A DNA stretch of 64,000 bases from Gammaproteobacteria bacterium. Its GTDB lineage: Bacteria; Pseudomonadota; Gammaproteobacteria; Eutrophobiales; Eutrophobiaceae. The stretch is from the NCBI GenBank assembly GCA_030829985.1, contig JAURNW010000007.1:1-64000 (forward strand), read 5' to 3'. The translations under genes and the position numbers were made by a program. This document shows positions 1 through 9,153 of the stretch, one piece after another. How positions within the stretch are numbered: the first letter of the stretch is position 1; the number at the start of each line of letters is the position of its first letter. Under the pieces are notes generated by a model. It did not search any database. It was given only the letters and a program-made list of their open reading frames with translations, and was not told the origin of the DNA.

Positions 1-381
1 AACGTGCATTGATTAAACAAAATACCTTGGCACTACGTAAACAGATGCATTACGATAAACAACACATTAACTAACCCGATGAACCGATCTGTCTCTTAGT
101 TTATGCCGCTCTTTGTCCAAAAGGTTTTGACGACGTACACATAATGATGTTTAAGTTGGCCCGCATCAGCAGGCATTCCTTGTAATCTGGAGATTATAAC
201 AAGGCATATTAAGCCTGAATCAACATCCCCTGTTTTTTCTTGCTCCAAACCTCTTCCCCTGATGTTTGTCTTTTTAGTGATCTTATTCTATAAATCACTC
301 TACCAGATTGCTTAAAGCGCACAATGCTTCAAAAAGGTGACATATAAAGTTATGATTATCATCTGAATTGAGTAGACCGAC
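1..381. other. Left-edge non-coding stretch
   Basis: No convincing complete gene. A plus-strand frame is open from base 3 to a TAA ending at 74, about 23 codons, and could be the tail of a gene lying outside the window, but nothing identifies it. A hairpin occurs at 178-204: CCTTGT and AATCT pair with AGATT and ACAAGG across a two-base loop with a small bulge. No T-run follows it, so it is not a clear terminator. The rest is probably the 5' region of the quinoprotein gene; no good promoter pair was found. Confidence 0.3.
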
Positions 382-420
382 ATGAACAATAACGAAATAC
401 AAAATAAGGAGGCCGGATGA
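382..420 (+). CDS. Possible 12-residue leader peptide overlapping the quinoprotein start
   Basis: An ATG at 382 opens a 12-codon frame reading MNNNEIQNKEAG. Its TGA (418-420) overlaps the ATG (417) of the next gene as ATGA. The next gene's AAGGAGG ribosome site lies inside this frame. Such overlaps usually couple translation. It may equally be chance in a short stretch; there is no support beyond position and overlap. Confidence 0.25.
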   Translation: MNNNEIQNKEAG

Positions 421-2207
421 GAATAAAAAAACTGGCTCTAATAATCCTTACGTTTTCGCTGTCACTACCCGTCCTAGCTGAGAATAGTACCTCTATCGTT
501 GATGAGAACCGTCTGTTGCAAGCAGATAAGGAAACTGATAACTGGCTCTCATTCGGGCGCAGTTACAACAATCAGAATTTCTCTCCACTCAAACAAATTA
601 ATACCAGTACCGTAAAACGGCTTGTGCCTAAATGGGTTTTTCAAACCGGTGAAAAAGGATCATTTCAAACACAACCGCTGGTTGCTGATGGTGTAATGTA
701 TGCCACCATACCAGGCAATGATGTCGTCGCTTTAGATGCTGCAAAAGGTACTGTTCTTTGGCGCTACAAACACAAAAATAGAAGAGAAAAAACCAAGGCA
801 GGTCCGGCAAACAGGGGAGCTGCTTTAGGCTATGGTAAAGTATTTGAAGCCACGAATGATGGTCGATTAATTGCACTCGATAAAAACACCGGCGAGATAA
901 TCTGGGACAAGATCATAGCGCGTCCTACCGATGCCGAGCTTCAAGGCCTTAGCGAAACACAAAAGAAATTCCTGACAGAAAACATTGATTCCTTACCCGC
1001 AAAGATGGCACCGTTAATCTATAAAGATCTGGTTGTTGTCGGTGTCACATCAGCAGGCTATGGACTTTTTTATAATATATTTGAAGGTATAACATCGGAA
1101 AAAGTACCACCGCATGATCGTTTCCTTGGAATACGTGGTTATGTTGCGGCCTTCGATGTAAATACAGGCAAAGAAGTATGGCGTTGGTATACAACGAAGA
1201 GTGGTGCATGGGAGGGTAAGTTTTCTACTACAACACCAGAGGGCGATAAACTACCGCGTGATATTCCCCGCGAAAAAGAATTAGCCACCAAGCTAAAGGA
1301 TCGTTGGCGTATTGGTGGTAGTTCAACCTGGATGACACCATCGTTTGATCCAAAACTCGGGCTAATATTTTTGGGGACGGGTAATGCCTCTCCCAATGAT
1401 GTTTCAAGTGCGCGTCCCGGTGATAACCTTTACGCAAATTCTCTTGTTGCGATTGATGCCTACACAGGTGAAACCCGTTGGCATTATCAGCAAGTGCCGC
1501 ATGATTTATGGGGATATGATGTCGCCAGTAATTCAGTATTATTTGATTTGCCGGATGGCGATAATGTTATTCCAGCAATTGGTATTGCTGGCAAGACAGG
1601 TTGGTTCTATGTTCACAACCGCAACACCGGTGAATTGATTTACCGATCAGAACCATTCGTACCACAACACAATCTATTTCAAGCACCGACTGATAAGGGC
1701 ATTATTAGCTTCCCAGGATCATGGGGTGGCGCATCGTGGTCTCCTGTTTCTTATAATCCAAAAAACGGTTGGGTGTATATCCCCGGCATACACAAACCTA
1801 CGCGTTATCGTTTGCAGTACGGCCAATTCGAAGGCAAGGAAGTTCCTTATATCTTAACTGAAGTTGCAGAGTCAGAACCGAACTGGGGAACACTGACCGC
1901 AATCGATACACGTAAACAAGGCCAAATACAGTGGCAAATTAAAACCGAACAACCACTGATTGGCGGGGTACTCGCAACTGGCGGGAACCTTGTCTTTATG
2001 GGTGAAGGCAACGGCATGTTTGCCGCCTTCGATAGCGGTAATGGAAAACGCTTGTGGGAATTTAATTGTGGAGCTGGAGTAAATGCGCCGCCGATTAGTT
2101 ACAAAGTTGGAGAGCAACAATTCATTGCTGTTGCTGCAGGTGGCAACAGCTATTTTAAATATCCGAGCGGTGATTCAATAATTGGCTTTGGCTTGTCGAG
2201 TAAATAG
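417..2207 (+). CDS. Secreted PQQ-dependent quinoprotein dehydrogenase
   Basis: Periplasmic quinoprotein of the PQQ alcohol/glucose dehydrogenase propeller family, 596 residues, expected to oxidise an alcohol or similar substrate and pass electrons to the respiratory chain. A signal peptide ends near residue 21 (PVLA/EN). Tryptophan-docking blades recur as TGEIIWD, TGKEVWRW, TGETRWHY and NGKRLWEF. The start has a strong AAGGAGG site five bases upstream. Two departures from methanol-dehydrogenase-type enzymes are visible: the adjacent Cys-Cys pair that normally precedes the NRG segment is missing (the region reads KAGPANRG and the protein has a single Cys, near the C-terminus), and there is no C-terminal cytochrome c domain. 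No cytochrome or PQQ biosynthesis gene lies beside it. The substrate cannot be told. It converges tail to tail, six bases apart, with the methyltransferase. Confidence 0.85.
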   Translation: MRIKKLALIILTFSLSLPVLAENSTSIVDENRLLQADKETDNWLSFGRSYNNQNFSPLKQINTSTVKRLVPKWVFQTGEKGSFQTQPLVADGVMYATIPGNDVVALDAAKGTVLWRYKHKNRREKTKAGPANRGAALGYGKVFEATNDGRLIALDKNTGEIIWDKIIARPTDAELQGLSETQKKFLTENIDSLPAKMAPLIYKDLVVVGVTSAGYGLFYNIFEGITSEKVPPHDRFLGIRGYVAAFDVNTGKEVWRWYTTKSGAWEGKFSTTTPEGDKLPRDIPREKELATKLKDRWRIGGSSTWMTPSFDPKLGLIFLGTGNASPNDVSSARPGDNLYANSLVAIDAYTGETRWHYQQVPHDLWGYDVASNSVLFDLPDGDNVIPAIGIAGKTGWFYVHNRNTGELIYRSEPFVPQHNLFQAPTDKGIISFPGSWGGASWSPVSYNPKNGWVYIPGIHKPTRYRLQYGQFEGKEVPYILTEVAESEPNWGTLTAIDTRKQGQIQWQIKTEQPLIGGVLATGGNLVFMGEGNGMFAAFDSGNGKRLWEFNCGAGVNAPPISYKVGEQQFIAVAAGGNSYFKYPSGDSIIGFGLSSK

Positions 2208-2213
2208 TATTAC

Positions 2214-2984
2214 CTAACTCGATTTTCTGAGTACAAACACACCATAATCCGATTTGGCATTAAGCATTACTGGATTAGCAATGTCATAGTTATGGTCATA
2301 AACATTCTCTATCTCAAAATGTTTCGAACTTGCAACCAACTTCTGGAATTGTTTAAGTGAATATGTACGCAGTTTATAGATCGATTCAAATTTTTCGTTT
2401 CCAGTTATTGTTATAGGATTCAAGACGACTCTTAAGGTCTCTGTTTGCTCTTTTTTATTTAACGCTAACATCTCTATCGATGTTTTCACTGTTAAACGAC
2501 CACGTTTTGCAGTCCATCGTGTTATCTTATCGGTCACACCCTGTTCAGGAATCAGATGTAAACCAAGTATATAAATACCATTTTTCTTCAATACCCCAGC
2601 GACATTAAGCATATGCTGTATTGCCTTGCTTTCTGATAAGAGATGCCTGAAAGTATCAACCGTACAATAAGCAGCATCGTATTTTTTTCTATTCGCAGGA
2701 AAATCGATCATGTCACCCTTAAAAATAGTTGCCCGGAGAGAATTACGTTTTAGTTTTTCCTGGAGGTACTTGAGTGCATTGTCATTGAGATCAAAACCTG
2801 TGCAGTCAAATCCACATCGCGCTAGCGGAATAATCAAGCGACCAGTACCGCATGCGGGTTCGAGCAGGCGGGCATATTCTCCCTTACTGTATTTAGAAAA
2901 TACCGCTTTCAGGAAGTCGAGTTCCTCTCTCATGCCTTCTGAGAAAGAAATATCATAATAGGTAGGCAGGTTATACCAATTCAT
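2214..2984 (-). CDS. Class I SAM-dependent methyltransferase
   Basis: A 256-residue cytosolic methyltransferase. Motif I is clear (LEPACGTGRLIIPLA) and is followed by an acidic residue ending strand 2 (TGFDLN), as expected for a Rossmann-fold SAM-binding site. A GDMIDF segment matches motif II. The best start is the ATG at 2984 (MNWYNLPTYYD); an upstream in-frame TTG at 3002 would add six residues, and neither has a strong ribosome site. The substrate is unknown; the family includes small-molecule and lipid methyltransferases. It stands alone between a convergent quinoprotein gene and a divergent cyclic-nucleotide-binding protein, so context gives no function. Confidence 0.75.
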   Translation of the reverse strand: MNWYNLPTYYDISFSEGMREELDFLKAVFSKYSKGEYARLLEPACGTGRLIIPLARCGFDCTGFDLNDNALKYLQEKLKRNSLRATIFKGDMIDFPANRKKYDAAYCTVDTFRHLLSESKAIQHMLNVAGVLKKNGIYILGLHLIPEQGVTDKITRWTAKRGRLTVKTSIEMLALNKKEQTETLRVVLNPITITGNEKFESIYKLRTYSLKQFQKLVASSKHFEIENVYDHNYDIANPVMLNAKSDYGVFVLRKSS

Positions 2985-3116
2985 GGTTTTATTATTACCC
3001 AAATTAGTGCGTATTGAACCTGCTTCGACTATTTTTTTTATATAACATTGACAAGCGGTTCATATACTATAATTCTGTAGTAATATAGCGATATTAATTA
3101 CATAGATGCTCTGCAA

Positions 3117-3617
3117 TTGAAAGAACTCCAGTTACTCGATGATGGCGATTCATTCAGGAAATCTGCCTATAAGTTCATAAAAGAATCTGAATTTTTTTCC
3201 GATTTTGGCGACGACGAGATCGAAATACTCGCGCGCTGGACCAAGGCTTATTCAGCGGATACCGGTTGCGTGGTGTTAAATGAGGGCGATAAGAGCAACT
3301 GTCTTTGTATTATCGTGAAAGGTTCAATCAATATATTCAAACGTTTGCCCAATGATGAGCACTTGAAGATTGCCGAAATCTGTACTGGAGAATCGATTGG
3401 AGAAATGGGTATTATTGACGGAGAACCTTTCTCAGCTTCGGGGATAGCATCTGAAGATTCGATTGTTTTATTAATCACTCGCGAAGATTTTGAAGACATC
3501 ATCAGACAGAATCTCGAGTTAGGTAATAAACTGTTATGGAAGCTTGCCAAAATATTAACCGCACGCCTCAGACACACGACAAAACGACTGGCTGAATTAC
3601 TTACCGGGAAGAAATAA
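3117..3617 (+). CDS. Stand-alone cyclic-nucleotide-binding-domain protein
   Basis: A 166-residue protein made almost entirely of one CRP-like beta-roll, about residues 25-145. The phosphate-binding cassette is at 91-109 (GESIGEMGIIDGEPFSASG). The arginine that normally contacts the cyclic phosphate is replaced by Phe (about residue 105), so cAMP or cGMP binding is doubtful. No helix-turn-helix follows; the last 25 residues are a basic helix. It is therefore more likely a sensor or partner protein than a DNA-binding regulator. The frame opens with TTG at 3117 and no ATG fits, so the exact start is uncertain. Its last 17 bases overlap the 3' end of the PPTase gene on the other strand, so the two transcripts would be antisense to each other. 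Confidence 0.7.
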   Translation: MKELQLLDDGDSFRKSAYKFIKESEFFSDFGDDEIEILARWTKAYSADTGCVVLNEGDKSNCLCIIVKGSINIFKRLPNDEHLKIAEICTGESIGEMGIIDGEPFSASGIASEDSIVLLITREDFEDIIRQNLELGNKLLWKLAKILTARLRHTTKRLAELLTGKK

Positions 3618-4326
3618 TAATAGCGCTATTTTTTGTTGTAGCCGTTAATGCTGTCTTGTAGTTATCGAGCTTCATTAGTTCGTAACAAAACCATTTATCA
3701 TTCAGTTTTTCAGCCGTTATTATTTCACGGGCATCATCAATACTCTCATTAATAGGCACAGAAAATTTATCCAGCCCAAATGATATACCCTGCCCTGTTG
3801 CCTTGATAAAAGATTCCTTTCTGGCCCAGATACGATAGAAGGCATCACACTGCTGTTTCTCATCTAAATTAATTAGATCATTCCTTTCCTTCTCACTAAA
3901 AAATCGATTCGATAATGATTTATAGTCTATATCCGGATTGACTTCTTCTATATCAACACCGACTTTATTTTCTAATGTCATCGCAATAAGGGCATAGTCA
4001 CCGGAATGAGAAATATTGAATTCTATTGGTACACGATTTATATAATCTTTGACTACAGGTTTGCCCTGTTTTTCATATGAAAAAACGATATCTCTTGGCT
4101 CTTTACCGAGGTTACTCGATAACAACAATCTTAATAGACTTCTTGTAATGACAAACTGCTCTCTCTTTTGCTCAATCCTTAACCGATCAGCACGATGCCC
4201 CTCATCTTCGGGTAGATATTCAACCAAGTCCTTACTGTTGAATAAACTGATTTGGTAGAGGAACACATGAATTTTATCAGCGGATAAAACCGGTTTTTCT
4301 TTTAAAACCTGCTCAATTCTGCTCAT
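3601..4326 (-). CDS. Sfp-type 4'-phosphopantetheinyl transferase
   Basis: Transfers phosphopantetheine from CoA to the active-site serine of carrier proteins. All family signatures are visible: FNISHSGDYALIA near residue 103, GVDIEEV with the metal ligands D125 and E127, and WARKESFIKATGQG at 167-179 with E171 and K175. At 241 residues it is a normal Sfp/Gsp-type enzyme. The ATG at 4326, four bases after the oleD stop, is preferred to a TTG at 4341 that would overlap oleD. As the last gene of the lipid locus it is the natural activator of the four ACP domains in the PfaA-type megasynthase, the role PfaE plays in polyunsaturated fatty acid clusters (inference from position). The 3' end overlaps the cyclic-nucleotide-binding protein gene. 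Confidence 0.92.
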   Translation of the reverse strand: MSRIEQVLKEKPVLSADKIHVFLYQISLFNSKDLVEYLPEDEGHRADRLRIEQKREQFVITRSLLRLLLSSNLGKEPRDIVFSYEKQGKPVVKDYINRVPIEFNISHSGDYALIAMTLENKVGVDIEEVNPDIDYKSLSNRFFSEKERNDLINLDEKQQCDAFYRIWARKESFIKATGQGISFGLDKFSVPINESIDDAREIITAEKLNDKWFCYELMKLDNYKTALTATTKNSAIIISSR

Positions 4327-4330
4327 TAAT

Positions 4331-5320
4331 TTATGTCTCAAATGATTGCTTCAAGCGTTTCATTCCTTCATCGATACTGATGGCGGGTTGATATGCTAAA
4401 TCATGTTTTGCTGCTGATAAGTCAAACCAGTGGGACGTAGATAATTGCCTGGCGACGAAGCGTGTCATTAAGGGCTCTTGTTTAATATTGAATAATCGAT
4501 AAATACATTCGAATATGACGCCGATATAATAAGCCGTATTTGCATTGAGTGTCTTTGTCACCGATGGTAGTTCAGCAGCTGCTAATATTTTATTGATTAA
4601 ATTCGTCATCGTTAACGGTTCGTCATTACTTATGAAATAGGCTTTGCCCGCACAGATACTATCAACAGACTGGAGACAATCTGCCGCAAGCAAATGTGCC
4701 TGAACTGCATTATCGATGTAACATGAATCAACCTTGTTATCTTTACTGCCCACCAATCTCAACCGGCCTGCTTTGGCACGTTCGATCAGGCGTGGCGCAA
4801 GATGCCGATCGCCCGGCCCCCAGATCAAATGTGGACGTAACGCTACTGTCTTTAGATCGGAATTATTAGCCTTGAGTATAATTTGTTCGGCTTCCGCTTT
4901 GGTCTTCTGATAGGCATTAAAAAATGTTTTTGCATATGGGGTTGTTTCATCAATACCTGCTTCATCAGTGCCATCAAAGACAACACTTGGGGTACTAGTA
5001 TAAACAAGATATGGAATATGATTGTTTTCACACGCCTTAATTACATTTTGTGTGGCAATAACATTGGCTTGATAATACTCATCATAATCACCCCAGACAC
5101 CGGCCTTGGCAGCGACATGAAAGATAATGTCACAGCCTCTCGCTGCTGCATCAATATCATTTCCATTACTTACATCGGCTTGAATTGCTTCGACACCCAA
5201 CTCTGATAAGAAAGGATAATGACCGCGTTGTATAGTTTTTACACTATCGCCTCTTTTTAATAATGCTTTGACAATAGCACCGCCAAGAAACCCACCACCA
5301 CCGGTCACCAGCGCCTTCAT
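4331..5320 (-). CDS. oleD: OleD-type 2-alkyl-3-ketoalkanoate reductase
   Basis: NAD(P)-dependent extended short-chain dehydrogenase, 329 residues. In head-to-head olefin synthesis OleD reduces the OleA product to a 2-alkyl-3-hydroxy acid. A TGGGGFLG nucleotide loop lies at residues 6-13, and the catalytic YQKTK (Y137, K141) is present. The 3-beta-hydroxysteroid-dehydrogenase-like C-terminal half matches OleD rather than sugar epimerases. The ATG at 5320 is chosen over a frame start at 5341 because it forms an ATGA overlap with the oleC stop and has GGAG eight bases upstream. Its immediate partners are oleC (overlapping) and the PPTase (four bases downstream), which implies one transcript. Confidence 0.88.
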   Translation of the reverse strand: MKALVTGGGGFLGGAIVKALLKRGDSVKTIQRGHYPFLSELGVEAIQADVSNGNDIDAAARGCDIIFHVAAKAGVWGDYDEYYQANVIATQNVIKACENNHIPYLVYTSTPSVVFDGTDEAGIDETTPYAKTFFNAYQKTKAEAEQIILKANNSDLKTVALRPHLIWGPGDRHLAPRLIERAKAGRLRLVGSKDNKVDSCYIDNAVQAHLLAADCLQSVDSICAGKAYFISNDEPLTMTNLINKILAAAELPSVTKTLNANTAYYIGVIFECIYRLFNIKQEPLMTRFVARQLSTSHWFDLSAAKHDLAYQPAISIDEGMKRLKQSFET

Positions 5321-6966
5321 GCAAACTTCTCCTTTGCCCATAGCGCCAGTTTTTCACGACCAATCTTGGCATTGTGGCGTATATCAACCGGGAAACCCGA
5401 ATGAAATAAAACATGTTTTATATTTTTGGTTATCTCGTGATTACGAGCCAGTATTAATAATTCCTGTTTCAATTCATCACTATTAAAGCCCTTATGCTCT
5501 GGCTCTATCTCAACGCAGATGATCGGTATGGTTTCATTGTCTATCGTTACACCAACCAGAGCAGTGCGAAAAACGAAAGGATGAGTGTTGAATATAGCTT
5601 CACAACAAATCGTGAATAAGGTTTCATCCTTAATAATAACGCGGTGACTTTTACGTCCGCAAAACCAAAGTCTGTTTTGCACATCAATATAACCCACATC
5701 ACCCATGCGATGATAAAAACCATCCTCAGTACGTATTTTTGCCAGACCTGTTTCCTTGTGTCGATTAAAATAGGAACGCGTTACCTGCGGCCCTTTAACA
5801 CATATCTCACCAATCTCATTAACCGGTAATTCCAGTTCCTCACTCCAGCTTGCAATCACATCATCATTTAGTTTGATGATTTTGATATCCAGATCATCAA
5901 CCGCTTTACCAACACAGACACCTTTACCCTGCATTGTTGCTTCGGCAGTTTCATTCAATATTTCATTACTACCAATAGAACTGACTGGTAGTGATTCGGT
6001 TGCGCCATAAGGTGTGAATATCTGCACATCACTTTTAAGCAATGTTTTAAATCTTTTTAAAACCAATGGCGCCACTGGTGCGCCGGCAGATAAAACACGT
6101 CTCAATGTAGGTAGATTAATACCTTTACCTTCACTCCACTTACTAACCCGATTTAATAACGCGGGCGAACCAAACATAGTTGTACAACCATATTGTGTAA
6201 CTGCATCAATAATCATTTTCGGATTAACATGACCGGGACGGGTAAAATCCATTCGTGGAATAATAGACGTCATCCCTAAAGCAGGTGCAAATAATGAAAA
6301 TAACGGGAAGGTAGCTAAATCTATTTCTCCCGGTTTAATGTCATAGAGTTTTTTTAAGGCTTCAACCTGGGCTGTAAAATTGCCATGTGAATAGACGACA
6401 CCTTTAGGAACCCCGGTACTGCCGCTGGTAAAAAGAATGGCCGCTGTATCTTCGGCTTTAGTTTGCGCGCTCTGAAAATCATGCTTTTTACCTTCTGTTT
6501 TTATCTGGTCAAGCCTCGTGATAAAAGGCGTTAATAAAGCATTATTGCCAACAAGCACATTTTTAGTAATGGTCTTTTTTGCCCAGCCTAATCCTAGTCG
6601 TGCTATGTGCGCCGTGCTGATACCGATAAAGGCTTCCGCTTCTGCTTCAGCAAGACACTTGCCCAGATTTTTAATCCCCATGCCGGGATCAACCGCAACC
6701 AGAACCGATTCTAATTTGTACAAGGCAAATACCAGCGCAAAAAAATCCAGCCCCGGTTTAACCATTAACACAGTTCGTGTGCCTTTGCCTATGCCATAAG
6801 CCTTAAGTCCCGATGCAACAATATCGCTTGCGTGATTCAATTGTTGGTAAGTATAAGAAGTTTTATAACGATCTGAAGCAGATTTATTCTGAACGACAAC
6901 CGCATAGCTATCGGGTTGTTGCCCTGCTATTACCGGCAGGTAAGATGCAATGTTTGCTGTAATCAT
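5317..6966 (-). CDS. oleC: OleC beta-lactone synthetase
   Basis: ANL-superfamily adenylating enzyme of 549 residues. OleC converts the 2-alkyl-3-hydroxy acid made by OleA and OleD into a cis beta-lactone with ATP. The P-loop-like motif TSGSTGVPKG sits at 180-189, the adenine-binding segment reads YGATES, the GDVGYID motif precedes the hinge, and a C-terminal lysine (K534, in HNAKIGREKL) is in the usual catalytic place. Long-chain acyl-CoA ligases share these motifs, but the flanking oleB and oleD settle the assignment. It ends in a four-base overlap with oleD and lies 32 bases after oleB. Confidence 0.9.
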   Translation of the reverse strand: MITANIASYLPVIAGQQPDSYAVVVQNKSASDRYKTSYTYQQLNHASDIVASGLKAYGIGKGTRTVLMVKPGLDFFALVFALYKLESVLVAVDPGMGIKNLGKCLAEAEAEAFIGISTAHIARLGLGWAKKTITKNVLVGNNALLTPFITRLDQIKTEGKKHDFQSAQTKAEDTAAILFTSGSTGVPKGVVYSHGNFTAQVEALKKLYDIKPGEIDLATFPLFSLFAPALGMTSIIPRMDFTRPGHVNPKMIIDAVTQYGCTTMFGSPALLNRVSKWSEGKGINLPTLRRVLSAGAPVAPLVLKRFKTLLKSDVQIFTPYGATESLPVSSIGSNEILNETAEATMQGKGVCVGKAVDDLDIKIIKLNDDVIASWSEELELPVNEIGEICVKGPQVTRSYFNRHKETGLAKIRTEDGFYHRMGDVGYIDVQNRLWFCGRKSHRVIIKDETLFTICCEAIFNTHPFVFRTALVGVTIDNETIPIICVEIEPEHKGFNSDELKQELLILARNHEITKNIKHVLFHSGFPVDIRHNAKIGREKLALWAKEKFA

Positions 6967-6998
6967 TACAAACCGGGATAAATTATCTGGTGGCAGAC

Positions 6999-7895
6999 TT
7001 AAGTCTGCACCTCTGCATTCTTTTCAAGAAACGATTGAATGATTGGAATAACTTCATCAGCCGCATCTTCCAACAGATAATGCCCGGCATCAAATTCATG
7101 ATATTCAGCATTCGGCAATCGCTTCTTCCATTCATTCAAATAATGTCGATCAAAAACAAAATCATAAACACCCCAACAAACCAGGACAGGAATCGCTGAA
7201 AATTGTTTTAGATTTTTATCGACTTGATCGACGATGTCATAAGAAACATGATCTTCATCCAATGGAATATCTTCCACAAAGCGAAGTACTGAAAGTCTGT
7301 TTTTCCAGTTATCATAAGGTGCCAAATAGGCATTTTTTATCGCCTCAGTCATTGGCTTTCGCGTCACACATTGCGTAACTGCGCCACGACAAAATGCATT
7401 GAACCCCTGATTCAATAATGAACCAAGTACCGGAGTACGACTTAATTTTAATTGCCACGGAATTTGTATATCTTTTGGGATATGAAATCCGGCTGTGTTA
7501 GAGATGACTAGACGTTTTATTTTTTCCGGGTAACGCGTTGCATAGGCCATTCCAATCATGCCGCCCCAATCGTGAACAATCAGGGTCAGCTTATTATCGA
7601 TCTCAAGACTAGTTAACAATTCATCAAGATCATCTACGCGCTGTTCAAGCGTAAACTCGTACCCATTCTTGTCGGGTTTATCCGATAAACCCATACCAAT
7701 ATGGTCAGGTACAACACAATGGTATTTATTAATTAAGGCATTAAATAGATGTCGGTAATAAAAAGACCAGCTCGGATTACCATGTAACATAATAATGGTT
7801 TCTGCATTATTCTTGCCGCCTTCGAGATAATGCATACGTTTATTATTAATAGACGTATAACAGGAAGATTCAGAGGGATAATCCGGATATTGCAT
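6999..7895 (-). CDS. oleB: OleB beta-lactone decarboxylase
   Basis: Alpha/beta hydrolase of the haloalkane-dehalogenase-like group, 298 residues. OleB opens the OleC beta-lactone and releases CO2 to leave a cis-olefin. The oxyanion motif HGNPSW is at 38-43, the nucleophile is Asp109 in VHDWGG rather than a serine, and the catalytic histidine is H272 (DAGHYLLED). The Asp nucleophile is what separates OleB and dehalogenases from ordinary esterases. It precedes oleC by 32 bases. A 115-base gap and the dinB gene separate it from oleA, which is unusual for an ole cluster. A true dehalogenase is the alternative, made unlikely by the neighbours. Confidence 0.9.
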   Translation of the reverse strand: MQYPDYPSESSCYTSINNKRMHYLEGGKNNAETIIMLHGNPSWSFYYRHLFNALINKYHCVVPDHIGMGLSDKPDKNGYEFTLEQRVDDLDELLTSLEIDNKLTLIVHDWGGMIGMAYATRYPEKIKRLVISNTAGFHIPKDIQIPWQLKLSRTPVLGSLLNQGFNAFCRGAVTQCVTRKPMTEAIKNAYLAPYDNWKNRLSVLRFVEDIPLDEDHVSYDIVDQVDKNLKQFSAIPVLVCWGVYDFVFDRHYLNEWKKRLPNAEYHEFDAGHYLLEDAADEVIPIIQSFLEKNAEVQT

Positions 7896-8010
7896 AAACT
7901 ATTGGTTTTAATAAAAAATAAATATGTAAGCGGAGTAGTTTACTGAATATTGACCTATTCACCAAGCTCGGAGCATTAATATATTAGTCATCTCTCTTGC
8001 CGGACAGAAA

Positions 8011-9117
8011 TTAGAGTAAATTCATTTGTTCTGCTTTATCTACCCGTTTTGTGTCCTTTTCCTGCAACTTCGATGTGCTTACCCCTAGCAGCCGCACCTT
8101 GCGCTGCCCTGCTTCTGTTTTCGTTAATAATTCTTTGATAATTTCAAATATTTTTCTGCCAGCCAGTGTGGGCTTTTCGATAGTCCGACTACGTGTGACC
8201 AATTCAAAATCAGCGTATTTAACCTTTAGGGTTATTGTCTGAGCGGTTAATTGTTTATCAAATAATAATCTTGAAACACTATTCGATAATTCATCCAGAA
8301 TAATCAGCATTTCATTGGTATCACTTATATCTTTACTGAAGGTATTTTCCTTACCTAAAGATTTTCTTTCACGATGATTATTCACTGGTCGATGATCAAC
8401 TCCGCGTGAAATAGAATAATAAAAGTGCCCTGCTTTTCCGAAAAGTTTGACAAGCTCATTCAGATCTTTTTGTAAAAGGTCATTGCCTGTATGAATACCG
8501 ACAGCTTTCATACGTTTTTCAGTTGCCTTACCAATTCCATGAAACTTTCTAACCGGGAGTGTTTTTATAAATTCCGGACCTTGCTCGGGCGTGATTAAAT
8601 ATAATCCATCAGGCTTATCCATATCAGAAGCAATTTTGGCCAGAAATTTATTATATGAAATACCAGCCGAGGCATTGAGTTCGGTTTTTTCTTTTATTAA
8701 ACGTTTTATTTCCTGGGCAATCAGTGTTGCTGAACCTGAATAAACCTGATTATGTGTGACGTCCAGATAAGCTTCATCCAGGGACAAAGGTTCAACTAAA
8801 TCTGTGAATTGATGAAACACTTCACGAATCTGTGAAGATACTTCTCGATAAACAGCAAAACGTGGTTTTAAAAAAACAGCATGGGGGCAGCGTTGGTGCG
8901 CTTGCGTGGCTGGCATCGCTGAATGAATACCGAATTTTCTTGCTTCATAACTACACGCGGCAACAACACCACGTTGTTCTGGCGTACCACCCACAACGAC
9001 TGGTTTGCCCTGGTATTCGCGATTATCACGCTGTTCTACTGAGGCATAGAAAGCATCCATATCGATATGGATTATTTTGCGTTGTTCTATGTTTTCACCA
9101 TCATTTTTTGTATTCAT
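8011..9117 (-). CDS. dinB: DNA polymerase IV (Y-family, translesion)
   Basis: Error-prone polymerase that copies past damaged bases, 368 residues. The palm shows IDMDAFYASVE with metal ligand D19 and SLDEAYLD with D114 and E115; the steric-gate position is Tyr24. A thumb helix-hairpin-helix (KFHGIGKATEKRM) and a little-finger domain follow. The protein ends in EQMNLL, which resembles the sliding-clamp-binding pentapeptide found at the end of Pol IV. It lies on the same strand as the flanking oleA and oleB genes, with 36 bases to the small ORF upstream. No LexA box was identified. Its presence inside a lipid operon has no obvious functional reason. Confidence 0.93.
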   Translation of the reverse strand: MNTKNDGENIEQRKIIHIDMDAFYASVEQRDNREYQGKPVVVGGTPEQRGVVAACSYEARKFGIHSAMPATQAHQRCPHAVFLKPRFAVYREVSSQIREVFHQFTDLVEPLSLDEAYLDVTHNQVYSGSATLIAQEIKRLIKEKTELNASAGISYNKFLAKIASDMDKPDGLYLITPEQGPEFIKTLPVRKFHGIGKATEKRMKAVGIHTGNDLLQKDLNELVKLFGKAGHFYYSISRGVDHRPVNNHRERKSLGKENTFSKDISDTNEMLIILDELSNSVSRLLFDKQLTAQTITLKVKYADFELVTRSRTIEKPTLAGRKIFEIIKELLTKTEAGQRKVRLLGVSTSKLQEKDTKRVDKAEQMNLL

Positions 9118-9153
9118 GTATGGCTAAGAATACAGAACCAGGACTTTAAATAT

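Noticed and set aside
1139-1396. Reverse-strand frames inside the quinoprotein, nuo and megasynthase genes
   Set aside because: They are shadow frames of clearly coding sequence with no own ribosome sites or recognisable products.
6999-7895. OleB considered as a true haloalkane dehalogenase
   Set aside because: It shares the Asp nucleophile, but its place directly before oleC and oleD points to the beta-lactone decarboxylase.
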